Origin: Volvox africanus
Lineage: Eukaryota; Chlorophyta; Chlorophyceae; Chlamydomonadales; Volvocaceae
Direction of reading: 5' to 3'
DNA length: 64,000 bases
Assembly (NCBI GenBank): GCA_030268105.1
Contig: BSDZ01000078.1
Location: 4,391,001 to 4,455,000 of the forward strand
The notes beneath the pieces were generated by a model that did no database searches, was not told the DNA's origin, and saw only the letters and a program-made list of their open reading frames with translations. Positions 12,882 to 24,300 of the stretch are shown here, piece by piece. Positions within the stretch are counted from its first letter, which is position 1. Every line of letters begins with the position of its first letter. Both the position numbers and the translations under genes were made by a program.

Positions 12882-14681
12882 GAGGAAGGCGTAAGGCGTA
12901 AGGCGGTCGGGTCCGGGCGACTTTTTGAGTGCGGAGCTGAACAGAGCAGAGCAGGAGTGGGAAGTGAAATGCTAATACGAGCAGCAAGCAGTAACACCAA
13001 CTGGTGTTACTGCCCGGTTCTGCGCTCTTTGGGAAATTGTTATCATGGGCCGAGGCGCGGGAGTGTGTGAGGCGTAAAACTCTTATGGTATCCCGTCGGA
13101 GCAGCACAGGTGACGCCTGTGGGTCAGGCATATTACATGGACGCGGTGCGGCGTGGCGGGGCGCAAGATGGAGCACGCAGCTGGCAATAAGGGAGCAGCT
13201 GTGGCAACTAGGAACGGCGAAGTCAGGCGTGGGGCTACGCTTCTGAGGGCGCTTTACTGCACAGAGGGAAAGAAAGAAAGGCAAGGGGAGAAGAACGTGA
13301 CAGACATCCGGAAGGGGATTTCTTATGCACTGAGGGGCGCAGAAGTGAGAGCCGAGGGGGCTGGCAAGGAGAGTGCGAGGAACCACAGCTGCGTACGTCA
13401 CGTTGTGGCACATGGGTGCAGCGGTCGCGCAACGGCAGAAGCTGCGTGTTCGGCTCTGCAGGGGCCATAATTGGCCCGTTCTACCCGGGCTTGGGCTGCT
13501 GTTCAATGAGCTGGACGCGGCTCGGGGCATGCGGTATATGTGCCCTGCAAGAAGCTGGGCGACAAGGACCCAAGAAGTGATAAGGGACGGCTAAGGATAG
13601 TTTCTACTCTAGCGCTAAGCGATACGTTTAACCACGTGGCTCCTTCGTTTGATTCTTTTGTCTTTTTGGACGTCGACAGGCCCATCTGAGCAACACGTGT
13701 CCAGCGTATTGCGTGTTGAGCGTGCCTCATGCAAGGTCGTGCGAGTGTTGCCGCCATACGTGCAGACAAATCAGTTTGGAGCGAGTCTGCCTCTCCCCTG
13801 CTGTGGAGCCGCGCAGAATGTTGTGTGGAGTGGAGGTTCATTGAGGGAGGGGAGTGGGGAGATATGCTGGCACATGGTAGGGGTGCGAGGCGGTGGGGAG
13901 GCTCCGCAAGACGATGGATTTGCTTGCCCTACTATGGCTTCACTCAGACACTTCTGGCAAGCGGTATACTGGCTACTGCTCCCGCTTATCCTACTTTTCT
14001 GCGCGTTCTACTTTCATGCGCTGGCAAGGCGCCTTGTGCCCGGAATCCATTTCATGCATTGTCTGTTGTTTGTTGTGGTAGCTCACCCTCTGCTGCTGCT
14101 GCTGCTGCTGCCGATGCCGATGTCATGGGTACCGGTGGCGCAGATGCTTTAGGCCTTATTCCCCCAGCCCCCTTCGTCGTTTCTCCAATACGCCGTTAAA
14201 CTTCTTTGAGTGTGCGAAAGCATGTGGACGACTTTCGAGGAGAGGTATGTGCTCTCGTGTGAATGTGTGTTGTGCACCTGTATAGCAGTGTGTAGTAGTA
14301 GGAATGTGCACTTCGTGTACATGAGGACACATCTTCTGGTGCGTGGTCTCCGGCGCGACTCTGAGGAAAATGTATGTGGTTTTCGACTTACCTTCAGTGG
14401 CGCTCTGGTGTGCATGTTTGGGTGGCGCTGGCGTGCACTTGCAGGGCAATCGGATTCGGTGGCGACGGGGGACACAGCGGCATAGGACATGGGTTGACTC
14501 GGTGCAGCAGCGGAACTGGCGCGCAGGCTTGAGAGAGGTGGTTTTTTGGTTGGGAGACGCGAAGGTCATATGACGAGCGAGGCACTGCATTTGGAGAAGG
14601 GAAATAGCGACAACGATAAGGAATGGAGAGCGCGAAGAACAATGGGGGGCTGGGTGAGGGCCCTTGCGCGCATTCAGAGCG

Positions 14682-14744
14682 GGAGGGCTGAGGGCTATTT
14701 CATCACATCACATCACATCACATCGGAGGGCTGAGGGCTATTTC
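14682..14744. repeat. 20-bp direct repeat flanking a CATCA microsatellite
   Basis: The 20 bases GGAGGGCTGAGGGCTATTTC occur at 14682-14701 and again at 14725-14744. Between them lies a run of CATCA/TCACA units. This looks like replication slippage rather than a mobile element. Confidence 0.85.
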
Positions 14745-14761
14745 CGAAGACAGTTTATTCT

Positions 14762-14979
14762 TCAGGTACCGCGATAAGTGATGTCGGTAGGGCTAGGGAT
14801 GTTAGCGATGTCGTCTTCGGCAGTATCTAAGGGCAACGCGTGGGCATGGGCTTCACGGACCATCTGGCATAAGCAGTTCGTGGAGTTCGGGGCAAGGTGA
14901 GTGTGGAGGAACCAGGCTGAGGTCAACCATCGTGGAATATGGTCGACAAGCATAGGAGCGACCTCCTGCGGAGATGTGT
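14762..14979 (-). CDS. Orphan exon-like segment, unrecognised
   Basis: On the minus strand an acceptor-like CTCCGCAG precedes an open frame from 14979 to a TGA at 14762-14764, about 72 codons, reading EVAPMLVDHIPRWLTSAWF ... VREAHAHALPLDTAEDDIAN ... TDITYRGT. Many codons end in C or G, as in the real exons here, and there is an in-frame ATG at 14953. I do not recognise a family and find no convincing partner exon in the 560 bases up to OXA1. It may be a terminal exon, a small gene or chance. Confidence 0.25.
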
Positions 14980-15196
14980 GTTTGCGGCATGCCGATTGTG
15001 AATGTGTGGATTGTCCTCTTGTAGAAAGGACTGAATTTTAAATCTTATGTTGAGGAGTTGATCAGATCCGTGTAATTTTCAAGTTGCCAACTACTCTGCG
15101 TTCGCCGAATATCATCTCAGGGCGAGACGATGCTGATTACGGCAAAACCCTCATTAGTCAGCAAAAACTCTCGCCTTATTACCCCAAGTCGAGGTA

Positions 15197-15299
15197 ATGT
15201 GGCCCCATCCCGAAGAGCTGGGTGTCCTTAAAAGTGATGAGCTGATGCTGCGAACATATCCGATATTCGCGGTGCTGGCTGACTCACTCACAGCTGGTA
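15197..15299 (+). CDS. Orphan exon-like segment, unrecognised
   Basis: An ATG at 15197 opens a frame reading MWPHPEELGVLKSDELMLR then TYPIFAVLADSLTAG, up to a possible donor (GCTG followed by GTACC) near 15297. The frame remains open to 15460. It lies just upstream of OXA1 on the same strand but is not needed for OXA1, which has its own presequence and ATG. No family recognised. Confidence 0.2.
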
Positions 15300-15538
15300 C
15301 CGCTGGGACCGGTCATCGTACACGACATCTATGGCCGACAACCGAAATCCCCCAAATTGGTGTTTTCCGATGTGACATTTTTACTTATTTTCCGCTTTGT
15401 GATGTTGATACCTACGTTCTCGGTTACTGTTTCCATTCCCGTTTGCTTGGCTCGGCATAATCTTCTCTCCTGAACCGGCTTTCCAGGCCTTAAGTAGAGT
15501 TACCCGATAACGCCTGAAATTTTATATTGATTTATTCA

Positions 15539-18500
15539 ATGACGCAACGATGGCGCAGCTTCCAGCGCGGAGCAGCACTGCTGCTCCAACACGCGGAACC
15601 ATCAACGTTTGGAATGCAAGGTTTTCAGTCAACTTATTTGAGCGCGAGTTGCCTTATACATCATCTTCAATCGGACGATCAGCAACGTCGAGGCGGCGCA
15701 TCTGGGCAGCAGAAATACGCTTGGAACGGGTCCATCGGCGTGCGCTATGCATCAACGAAAAGCAGCAGCGGACCGGCATCCACGGCCAGCAGTGGAGTCG
15801 CAGATGACATTCCAACGACGAGCGGGACAGACTTGATGCCTCAGCCCGAGTTCTTCCCCCTTCCGGAGAGCAGCGCAACGGAGGTGGCGACCGCCATCCA
15901 CCAGGCCTTTGACGCGCTTGAACGGGCATCCATCCTCAGCGCTAAGGCAGACGCGTTCTTTGCGGCATCGTGGTGTATCAGTGGCTTGGAAGTGATACAC
16001 GACATCCTCGGCTCGCCCTGGTGAGACCCACCATGGCAGGGTACACCATGCAGCGTGGTGGGGTAAGAATGTGGGCAGTGGCCTCGATTATGTAGGAAGT
16101 TGATAAGTAAGTGCTGGATGAGGCAACTTACAGGACAACAATAGGAGCTCGGCCCTGCCGCGCTTGAGCGGGCATCGGACCTGTTGGAGCACACGTTCAC
16201 ATGCACCCCGGATGCTGATCATGGAATGCCGAAGGCCAGATCCTTTGCATCGCGCTGACCCAATACCTTCCCTTCTCGCACTGACGAGCTGCTGGGTTCT
16301 CTGCAGGTGGGTGTCCATCATGATTTTCAACATCAGCTTGCGCCTTTGTACCTTCCCCATGATGGTGCTGGCGCAGCGGGGCTCCGCCAAAATGATGGTG
16401 GGTGAACGCCTCAACAGCATCAGACTGAGCAGGAAAGAAGGGGGGTATCACATGATGAATGCAGTGAAAGTAAATAAGAGATGGGACAGGGAAAGGGCAG
16501 GGAATTGGAATGGGAAGGTAGGGAGGGGCCGGGGCGGCGCGGGTGGGACCTGGCAAGGGCTATGGGAGCAAGGGGCATACGGGCGCGCGCCGCCGGTTAT
16601 ACCCAGGGCAGATCTTTAAATCTTGGGTATCTCCATATTTCCCTATGAAGCATGATGATGATCATCATTCTCCTTTCATGCGGCTTCGAGTCCGTGCATC
16701 TCCCTGCCCAGCCCCTCCTGCCCCGTCTGTATGTTACGCCACCTACCCGAGGGCGTCCACCATGCACCTGCCCCTGTTCCACTTGTCTTCCGGCCGCCGC
16801 CGCCGCCCTTTGGGCACGTACCGCACAGGAGTTTAACTACGCGCTGCTGCACGCCAAGAAGCTCCAAGAGGCGGCTATGAAGGCGGTGAGAAGAAAGGCT
16901 CCTATAAAGAAGCGGGCTCCTTCAAACGCGGCCGTGTTGGGTCGACTGCGATGACTTTTATAAGGCTGCGATTACTTTGGCATACGGGCCATACCCCAAA
17001 GACTGGGAGGTTAACCATTATGAACATCACGGGAAGAGCAAGGAGAAGGCTGGTAGAGGGATGTCGAGCCCGAGTCGGAACCCGGGGGCCTGGGCCCTTT
17101 TGGGTTAGCGTGAGGGGAGAGGGAAAGTCCGTTCGGGGCTTTCTGCCACTGGCCACATTGAGCAGCCTTGCTCCTGTGTTTCGTGTTGCACCACGATTCC
17201 TGCCTATTTCTAAGGGCTCTGGTACGACGGTCGTCACTGCTAGTCTTAATGCGTTCATTACGTAGGTCCACTGCGTAGGCCCACTGCGAGACGATGTCAC
17301 ATTGCTAGCGTGCTGGTCCAGATTGCGTGTCACGTTAACCACACCTAGATCCCTTCACGTCTGGCCCTCCGCCACGCAGACCAATCGGGCAGAGCACGAC
17401 CGGCTGTTCAACGCCTTCCGTGCCGAGTACACGGCTCAGGTGGGCATCTGGATGAGCATTTGAGACTGAGGACCTGTGGGCCGTGCTGAGTGGGCGCTTG
17501 ATTTCCGTAGTTTCGTAGTTTCAAAAAATATCCGCTTGTTCGTATCTTAGTACCTTTTAACGATTGATATTGCTCTATTATGGCTCTATTGTGGCAAGTG
17601 CACGCGAATCCTGAATGCACGTGCGTGGTCGTTTTTTTCGCCGCCGTTCCCCGGTGCCCCTAGGTGTCAAAGCACGGCGACCCGGTGAAGACGGCTTTGA
17701 TGGTTCCGGGCGTCATGATCTTCAACGGCTTTGTGTTCCTGTCCATTTTCAATGGCATTAGCAAGCTCATGGCCGCGAAGGTAAGACGACCGCGGGATGG
17801 ACCACACCCGTGAGCCGCGAGAACGGACGGACGAAAGGATGGACGAATAGATGGATGCGCGAACATGATAAGAGGTCTTTGCGATATCTTGAAGTTATAT
17901 CGAGCGAAATCGCGTGCATTAGTGGATTGTAAAGGGTTTTTTGTTAGGTGGGTCAGAACGGCTCCAAGTTCGGTGAGATGGTTGCTGGTTGGGCGGTTTC
18001 GGGGTCCACCTTGTCGGTTCGGTTGTCTAGGGTCTCTCGCCTTTGCCGAATGGCGAGAACAGTCCCGTTGCGTCCGTCCTGCAACAAGCTGTTAGTTGTG
18101 GAACTGGTTTCGGAGCAAACTTTGATGTACATGGCTTTGCGTACCGTGCGCCTCACCACCGGATAATAAATATGTTAATACATGGATCCGGTTTCCAACT
18201 ACCCATGTGCCCATGCAGCATTCTCGTCGTACGTTCCTCTCTCACCAGTTTTATCCCGTCGCCCATCGCCATAGGTGCCCTCTCTCACCACCGGCGGCGC
18301 CTTTTGGTTCGGCGATCTCACACAGCCAGATCCGTACTTTGGGTTGCCGATAATGTGCACCCTGGTGACGCTGGCGATGGTGGAGTACGGCATTAACCTG
18401 GCAGGCGATGCGGGCCCTATGCCGACGGAGCGACAGCAGGCTACCAAGTAAGCCCAGCGCTCTCTTTAGGTTTGGGCGGGAGACCCGCGGGAAGGTGCTC

Positions 18501-19229
18501 TTAGCTCCCTAGAAACCATTCACGCGAAGCCCTCGACCTCCGACCTAAACACCATCCCTAGACCGTCTCGTCATTTTCATATTGAATCTCCGTATTTCCC
18601 AACTGTTACATGTGCCTTGTTCATCTTTGCTCCCATCATCCCCACCGCCGCCGCCCCCTCACTCGTTTTGAAGGACGATGAAATGGATATTCCGGCTGCT
18701 GGCGCTCATGTTCATCCCTGCCGGGAACTACGTGGCGGCTGGCACGGCGCTGCTCTGGGTCTCCAACACGGCTTTTGGAGTCACGCAGGGCATGTTGCTT
18801 CGAAACGAAGCCGTACGGCATCGCCTGGGCCTACCCAGTATGCAGGTATGCACTGTGGGGCACTGGGGCCCGCCCCAGAGGCTGAGTCCTGTGTCACTTC
18901 TCACAACTGGAGTTCCACCGCGACGATCTTGAGACCTTCCTCTTGTACCTCGTTTACCCGAGGTCCTTTTCCCCAGCTTAGCCTGGAGGGTACACAACAC
19001 AACACAAGACAACTTCCCATTCCCCTCATGCCTTCATACTTTTCCCCAGGCACTCCGGGACATGAATGCCCGTGTCCTGGAGGCCAACAGTGCCAACGCG
19101 CCTAAACCCGCGGACCCACCTGCTTCGCTCTTCTCCACGAAGCCCTCACTCGACCCATCACCCGCTGTCAACACGCCGCTTATGTCCAATCCCAGAACAG
19201 CCGGGGGCCAGGGCCGTTCGGCACGATGA
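15539..19229 (+). CDS. OXA1: Mitochondrial inner-membrane insertase OXA1 (YidC/Oxa1/Alb3 family)
   Basis: Eight exons join in phase to 443 residues: 15539-16020, 16307-16397, 16829-16885, 17380-17439, 17664-17780, 18275-18447, 18674-18845 and 19050-19229. The product inserts mitochondrially made and some imported proteins into the inner membrane. The N-terminus is basic and ends in VRYASTKSS, a typical presequence cleavage context, which favours mitochondrial OXA1 over plastid ALB3. Family landmarks are the first membrane segment ending WWVSIMIFNISLRLCTFPMM, the hairpin helix EFNYALLHAKKLQEA with NRAEHDRLFNAFRAEY, then VMIFNGFVFLSIFNGISKL, GGAFWFGDLTQPDPYFGLPI and FRLLALMFIPAGNYVAAGTA. A polar C-terminal tail follows, as in OXA1 proteins that bind ribosomes. 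Introns 3-5 are 400-500 bases and otherwise empty. It is convergent with the MCTP gene. Confidence 0.94.
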
Positions 19230-21301
19230 GAATTGACTCCGCACGGAGGGGCAATGAATGCGTGACGCCTTGCAAGTGCATACGCACTTAGGTACTGTAC
19301 TCTTACGATAAAAGTTTGGAGTTTCGGACTTTCAGGACGTCCTGTATCGGGCGTAAACTTATCATTACCACGACCATTCCATCGTCGATGGTTGAGTGGG
19401 GACCTCCTAAGGACGCGTTTATTACTTCCAGCACGCGTGCGCGCGCTTCTTACGACTGTACTGGGTGGACATCGTACGGTAGTGGCAACACCGGTTGTAC
19501 TGACGGCAGGACAAGGGACATGCAGCGGTGCCGACCTGGTGGACGTGTTGTCAGGCTATCGTAGCCTGATAACATGTCCACCCACTGTTCCAAGAGGTGT
19601 TAGCGCTTTCCTGCTGGCCGTGTTGTAGTGCTGGTAGCCGAGCTGTTGGCGCACGGGTGTGCTCTACTTCGGTTAGGCGTCTAATATGGGGAACAAGAGA
19701 TGCCGGTAGAAGCGATATTATTACCGTGTTGGCATCCAAACAGCAGGCGACTTAGTCTCAGCTTGCGGCACGCGGACCCATCGCGGTTGGGGCTGGAGTC
19801 AGGTCGCTCGCAACTGGAGGGGGCCAACATTGTTAGTGGATAGCGTTGGTCTGCAACGTGCATGTCTTTGCGTGCGAGTGGATGTGCGGCAGGCAGATAC
19901 CGGTGCATCTAACCATGATGCGGATTGGAGCATGCAGGTATGGCGTGAGAGTGCGCTGTCAGGGACTGATAGCATCGGTGCACGATACGTGACGATTCTC
20001 CAGCGGACGAACCCGTATGAGGTGCAAGTGGGTCTAGCGCATCTTGCCGTTGATCATGCTGCTCTCACAGTGTCACAGAGCAGTCGCAATGACAGACCAG
20101 GAAATGCTCCATGCACAACCTGAACAAACTGCAGTTCGCGTGGCTCCAGCTCATGGTTAGGCATATGCAGTCTATCCTTAGGGCTAAGGTCTTCAGCTCC
20201 CTTTGCCTTCTTCATGCATCACCCGGCTAACTCCACACTGCATCAAAACCAGGGGCTAACTCCCCTGATTAAAACCTGTCCTGCCCAAGACTTGTCCGAG
20301 AATAAATGTTATAAACAAATGTACAGTGCGATGAGACACATAAAACACATAAAATGCGCGAGCAGCGTAGCAATTTTACGCCTGCTGTGTAATGCACGTC
20401 TGGATGTTGGAAGTACGGAAGCATCATGACGCCGATCATCAGGACGTCGTGCATCCGATATGCATGGACAGCACAGACGCTTAGCTCAAGGTTCAACTTA
20501 CCACTGCCCAGTCTGTGAGGTGGCGGAGGCGGGCGCCCACTGGACTTCCCCATAATGCTGGATTGCTACTTTAAATGCAGGCTACGATCGCCTGAGAAAC
20601 GAGTTATATGCAGGCAGAGTCATGCGCCTATATAAAGATCACGCCGTGGCACCACAAACAATTTGAAGGCATTCTTCAGGCGCATTCAAAGGACTTCAAG
20701 CAGCCAGTATCCTTGTCCGTACTTGCATGTCCCTTATCTTCCGCCGTCTTCTTTCCTCGCGTGGATAAGGTCACGCACAAACGCGCACCGGCCTTCGAGA
20801 AACTCCGTACCACCCATCATTGTTGCCCTGACCCAACTCAAGGCTGTATCGTATCATCGATGCCACCAACTGCCACAAACAAAGGTACCAGCGCTATATC
20901 GTATACATGCTGTATAGGGCGCGGTATCGCCCCCTTGCTCGCATAGTTCACCCATCCCGCACAATTCGATCCTACTTACTTACCTAGTCTGCATCCCCAA
21001 TTATTGAGTGCCCGTTGCACGCCACGCCATGACCTGGCTGTCCCGTTGGTTTATATGCCAACGTAAGCCGCTGTTAGGCCCAATGACGCCAATTTAGTTC
21101 AGTCCATAAGTTGCTTCGTAACCACCTACCGGTAATCCAATCCACCATGCAGGCATGCACTGCTCAACATCGGGGCCCTCCCCCTCTCCTTTCCATTATA
21201 TGGAAGCAATACCCGTACCGTATTTCCAAGTGCGTATACGAATGAATTCACTCAATACGTGTCGTGTGTTCGTCAATGATGCGGTTGGCGCCGCACGTCC
21301 C
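19230..21301. other. Intergenic gap between convergent genes
   Basis: About 2.1 kb between the 3' ends of OXA1 (+) and the MCTP gene (-). It should carry both 3' untranslated regions. Several open frames of 60-110 codons exist, but none has recognisable protein content or plausible exon borders. No repeat of note. Confidence 0.4.
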
Positions 21302-24300
21302 TCAACCGAATTCAGCTGCCGACTTGCACGGCAGTTTCATGAAATATATGAAGGGCGGTGGTGGAAGTGCGTCCCGTAGCGAAGGTGGACGGACTTGCCA
21401 AAGCAGCACCAGGAACACAGCGGTAGGGAAGCCCAGCAGTGCCACCACCCCAACGAGCAGCACGCATGCCACGATGGCAATGCACGATGCCATCATGTCC
21501 TGGAATGACAGGATTGCCTGCAAGACGAAGCCGGTGAAAGGAGAGGGGCGGGCAGTCCCGGAGGGTGGGCCGGAAGTTGGAACATGACGGAGAAGCTGAC
21601 CACGCTAATAAGCATCGAATTATACCCCATATCCCTGATTGTAAAATAGGGTTGTCCCTCGAATTAGTGGTAAGGCGTTGAGAGAAGACTGGAGTAAGGG
21701 ATGGGCGGGCAGAACCAGACAAGCGCAGAGGCATAGGAAAGCGTCGGATACGGCCCCCATTTGTGCATTGCTGTATCCTCTCTGCAAAGACACAGTGGGA
21801 TGCCTACCAAACGCGTTTGCTACGCACATAGATATATAGCCACATTTCTAGATAGATAGATGGACACACTCGCACACACCCAGCACACACCCGCTCGCAC
21901 CTGCATTCTCTCCAGGATAGACGCCACGTCGTCGAACAGGTTTTGCAGCAGCAGCCCTAACTCGATTAGCTCGGCGAACTGTGTCGTGCGAGACGCGTGT
22001 AAGGACGGGGCTTGGGGCTTGGGGCCGGCAACAGTGGCACGACAGGGTGCAGAACGCAACCATAGTCCGTATACAAGCAAGAACGGGTACTTGGTTCTAC
22101 CTCTGCTTCTGCTCTGTCATCTCCTGTAGTGTATTTACAGCGCTGTTCTCCTTAAAATCCATTCGTATAACTACTGGTGGATTCGCTATGCGTCATGGTT
22201 GCTTGAACATTAAAACGCCAGGAACCTATACCGTGCAGCTCATATTCAAGTGATGCACCCATCAATTGCGTTTTAATACCAAGTTGCTGCCTCTGGTCAT
22301 ATCCGATGCCCCATGCAGACACCCAACGGCACCGTACCTTGCGCTTAAACTCCGCCACCGTGCCTACAGCCACCTTGCTGTCCTCCCCGGCCTCATCGTC
22401 GGAGCCGGCCTCCACCAATCCGCCGCCGATGGTCACGTCCAACATCGTGCCTACTGCCTCACGCGTGCCACCACAGGCCGCCGCGGCCACGGCAGCCGCG
22501 GCGGCAGCGGTGGCGGCGTCGCCCCGGACTTCCACGCCGCCGCCGGTCGCTGCTCGTGGTGAGATGAGGACTGAAGCCGCCGCCTCGGCGCCGCTGTCAA
22601 CCAGTGCTCTCACCCTACAAAGGAAATGCATGAAGCCCTTGACCCCCTGGAGCGCCGCCATGAAAAAGAACAACTGCGAAGGAATGAGGGGTGAGGGACG
22701 GGGGACAACTTAGATACCGGTGAAGATTGGTGCCGGGCGTCGTGGGGAACAATTATGGTTGTACACTCGGTTTTGCTCCTGGACCCTTCTGGACCCCTCC
22801 TCTCCCTCCTGGCTAAGGCCTGGTATAAATCGTGAGGACGCCGATGTTATTTTACATATAGAACTACTCTTCCTCGCAGCTCCGTAAAGTCTTATACCCC
22901 AAACCCCACAGGGCACACCTTGCACGCAATTGTGGGCAAGTAACAAAGTAGAGCAATGCAGAAGACCACCTCCAAGCTGTCCTGAGGGCTCTTCCAGCTG
23001 CAGATGTGCTTGAACCAATCATTCAGGCTCAGAAGTAGCCGCATGCCGGATTTCACACGCCTGAAAAGACAGGTGGCAGTGAGCGGCAATGGATAATGTC
23101 TGGGCGGAAAACCGAGGGGACCAGCAATGTCTGCACTAAGGATTCAACATACTTGTTCGAAGGTCCATTTGAGTAATTCAACCTAGGAAGGCTCAAATGT
23201 GGGCCTTAGCTTTGGCTATTTAATTGTATCTAGCTCGCCGCCTAGCCGTGTGTACGCTGCGAGGAGCCCAGTCCTTGAGGTTCGAGAGTAAGAACACGAC
23301 CTTGACATTGCTTTGCTACGGGTTGATACTGCATGGTCCGGGCTCCTATCCTGCACAAAAGGGATAAGGAACCGTCTGACCTCCAGTTGTTCTTGGTGCG
23401 GGTGAACTGGAAGGTCATTCGGCCGTCGTCCAGCAGCAGCTTCGCCACTTCAGGGGGGATGGGTGGCTGTGCGGAGGCCAGCCAGCTGAGGGCGAGTGGA
23501 CGGAAACGGGCAGCGGAGGGGCGATAATACCTTCAAGGTGCACCGACCTATTTACGGATCGAAATATTACAGACAGACCACTGTGGCAGGCACCAACCAA
23601 CCTCTTGCTCGTCCCGACTCACAGTTCAGATATCTTCCGCGCATCCGCCTCCATCTTCAATGCCATGTCTGCCTCCAGATCCAGCTCGTAGAGTGACTCG
23701 GGTGCCGTGGGCTTGAAGTAGGACAATGCTAAGGTTGTTAAGCTGCTGTACTGCATCTTGAGGCCCAGCACGCCCACCAGCGGCATCCCGCCGGGTGCGG
23801 CGGGCCCTGTGGTGCCTGACGGGTTGAGAGCCAACCCAAGCCAAGGCAAGCCACATGTAATTTAGTGCGTATGAAACCAAGGTGGTGAAAGAAACCATGT
23901 TGGGTGATTACATGTAATAGGCGCAAGGGATAAGTTGGCACAGTGGATGGAAGAAGTCGCTGCATGGGTTGAAGCAGACGACAGTTAACTGCGGCTTGTT
24001 CAACGCTTGTTTTAGTACAGGACTGGCACGTGGCACGCCGTTGACCCATCGTATCAGTATGCGAGTTTGTCCATGCCACTTTACATAATCCCCTTTCTTG
24101 CAATAGTCGGACACTTGTGCCATAAAGCCGTACCGTTCATGTACATAGCGACGATGTGCCAGGACCGTCGGAAGGGCCGTACAGATGACAGCTTCAATCG
24201 TACTCTCGACACGAGTGCCAAGTTATCGTTAAAGGTGATGCCCATAACCTGGTCAGGTGGGGTCGGGTAGATTGGGATGGGGTGACGACAGCATGGATAC

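Larger units (their letters stand above)
12882..15538. other. Intergenic gap with low-complexity runs and orphan exon-like pieces
   Basis: About 2.7 kb between the TVP38-family gene and OXA1. It contains a CTG run near 14090-14112, a direct repeat with a CATCA tract (14682-14744), and two exon-like open segments listed separately (14762-14979 on minus, 15197-15299 on plus). Longer open frames at 13649-14199 look composition-driven. No recognisable gene. Confidence 0.4.

Noticed and set aside
13649..14199. Overlapping plus-strand frames with Leu- and Ala-rich stretches
   Set aside because: The hydrophobic and Ala runs come from a CTG trinucleotide run read in different frames; no splice-supported gene.
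16652..16665. Palindrome ATGATGATCATCAT in an OXA1 intron
   Set aside because: Short, simple-sequence palindrome with no associated structure; expected by chance in this much DNA.
22266..22713. Plus-strand Ala-rich open frames
   Set aside because: Antisense to the poly-Ala MCTP exon 22673-22338, which joins in phase on both sides.
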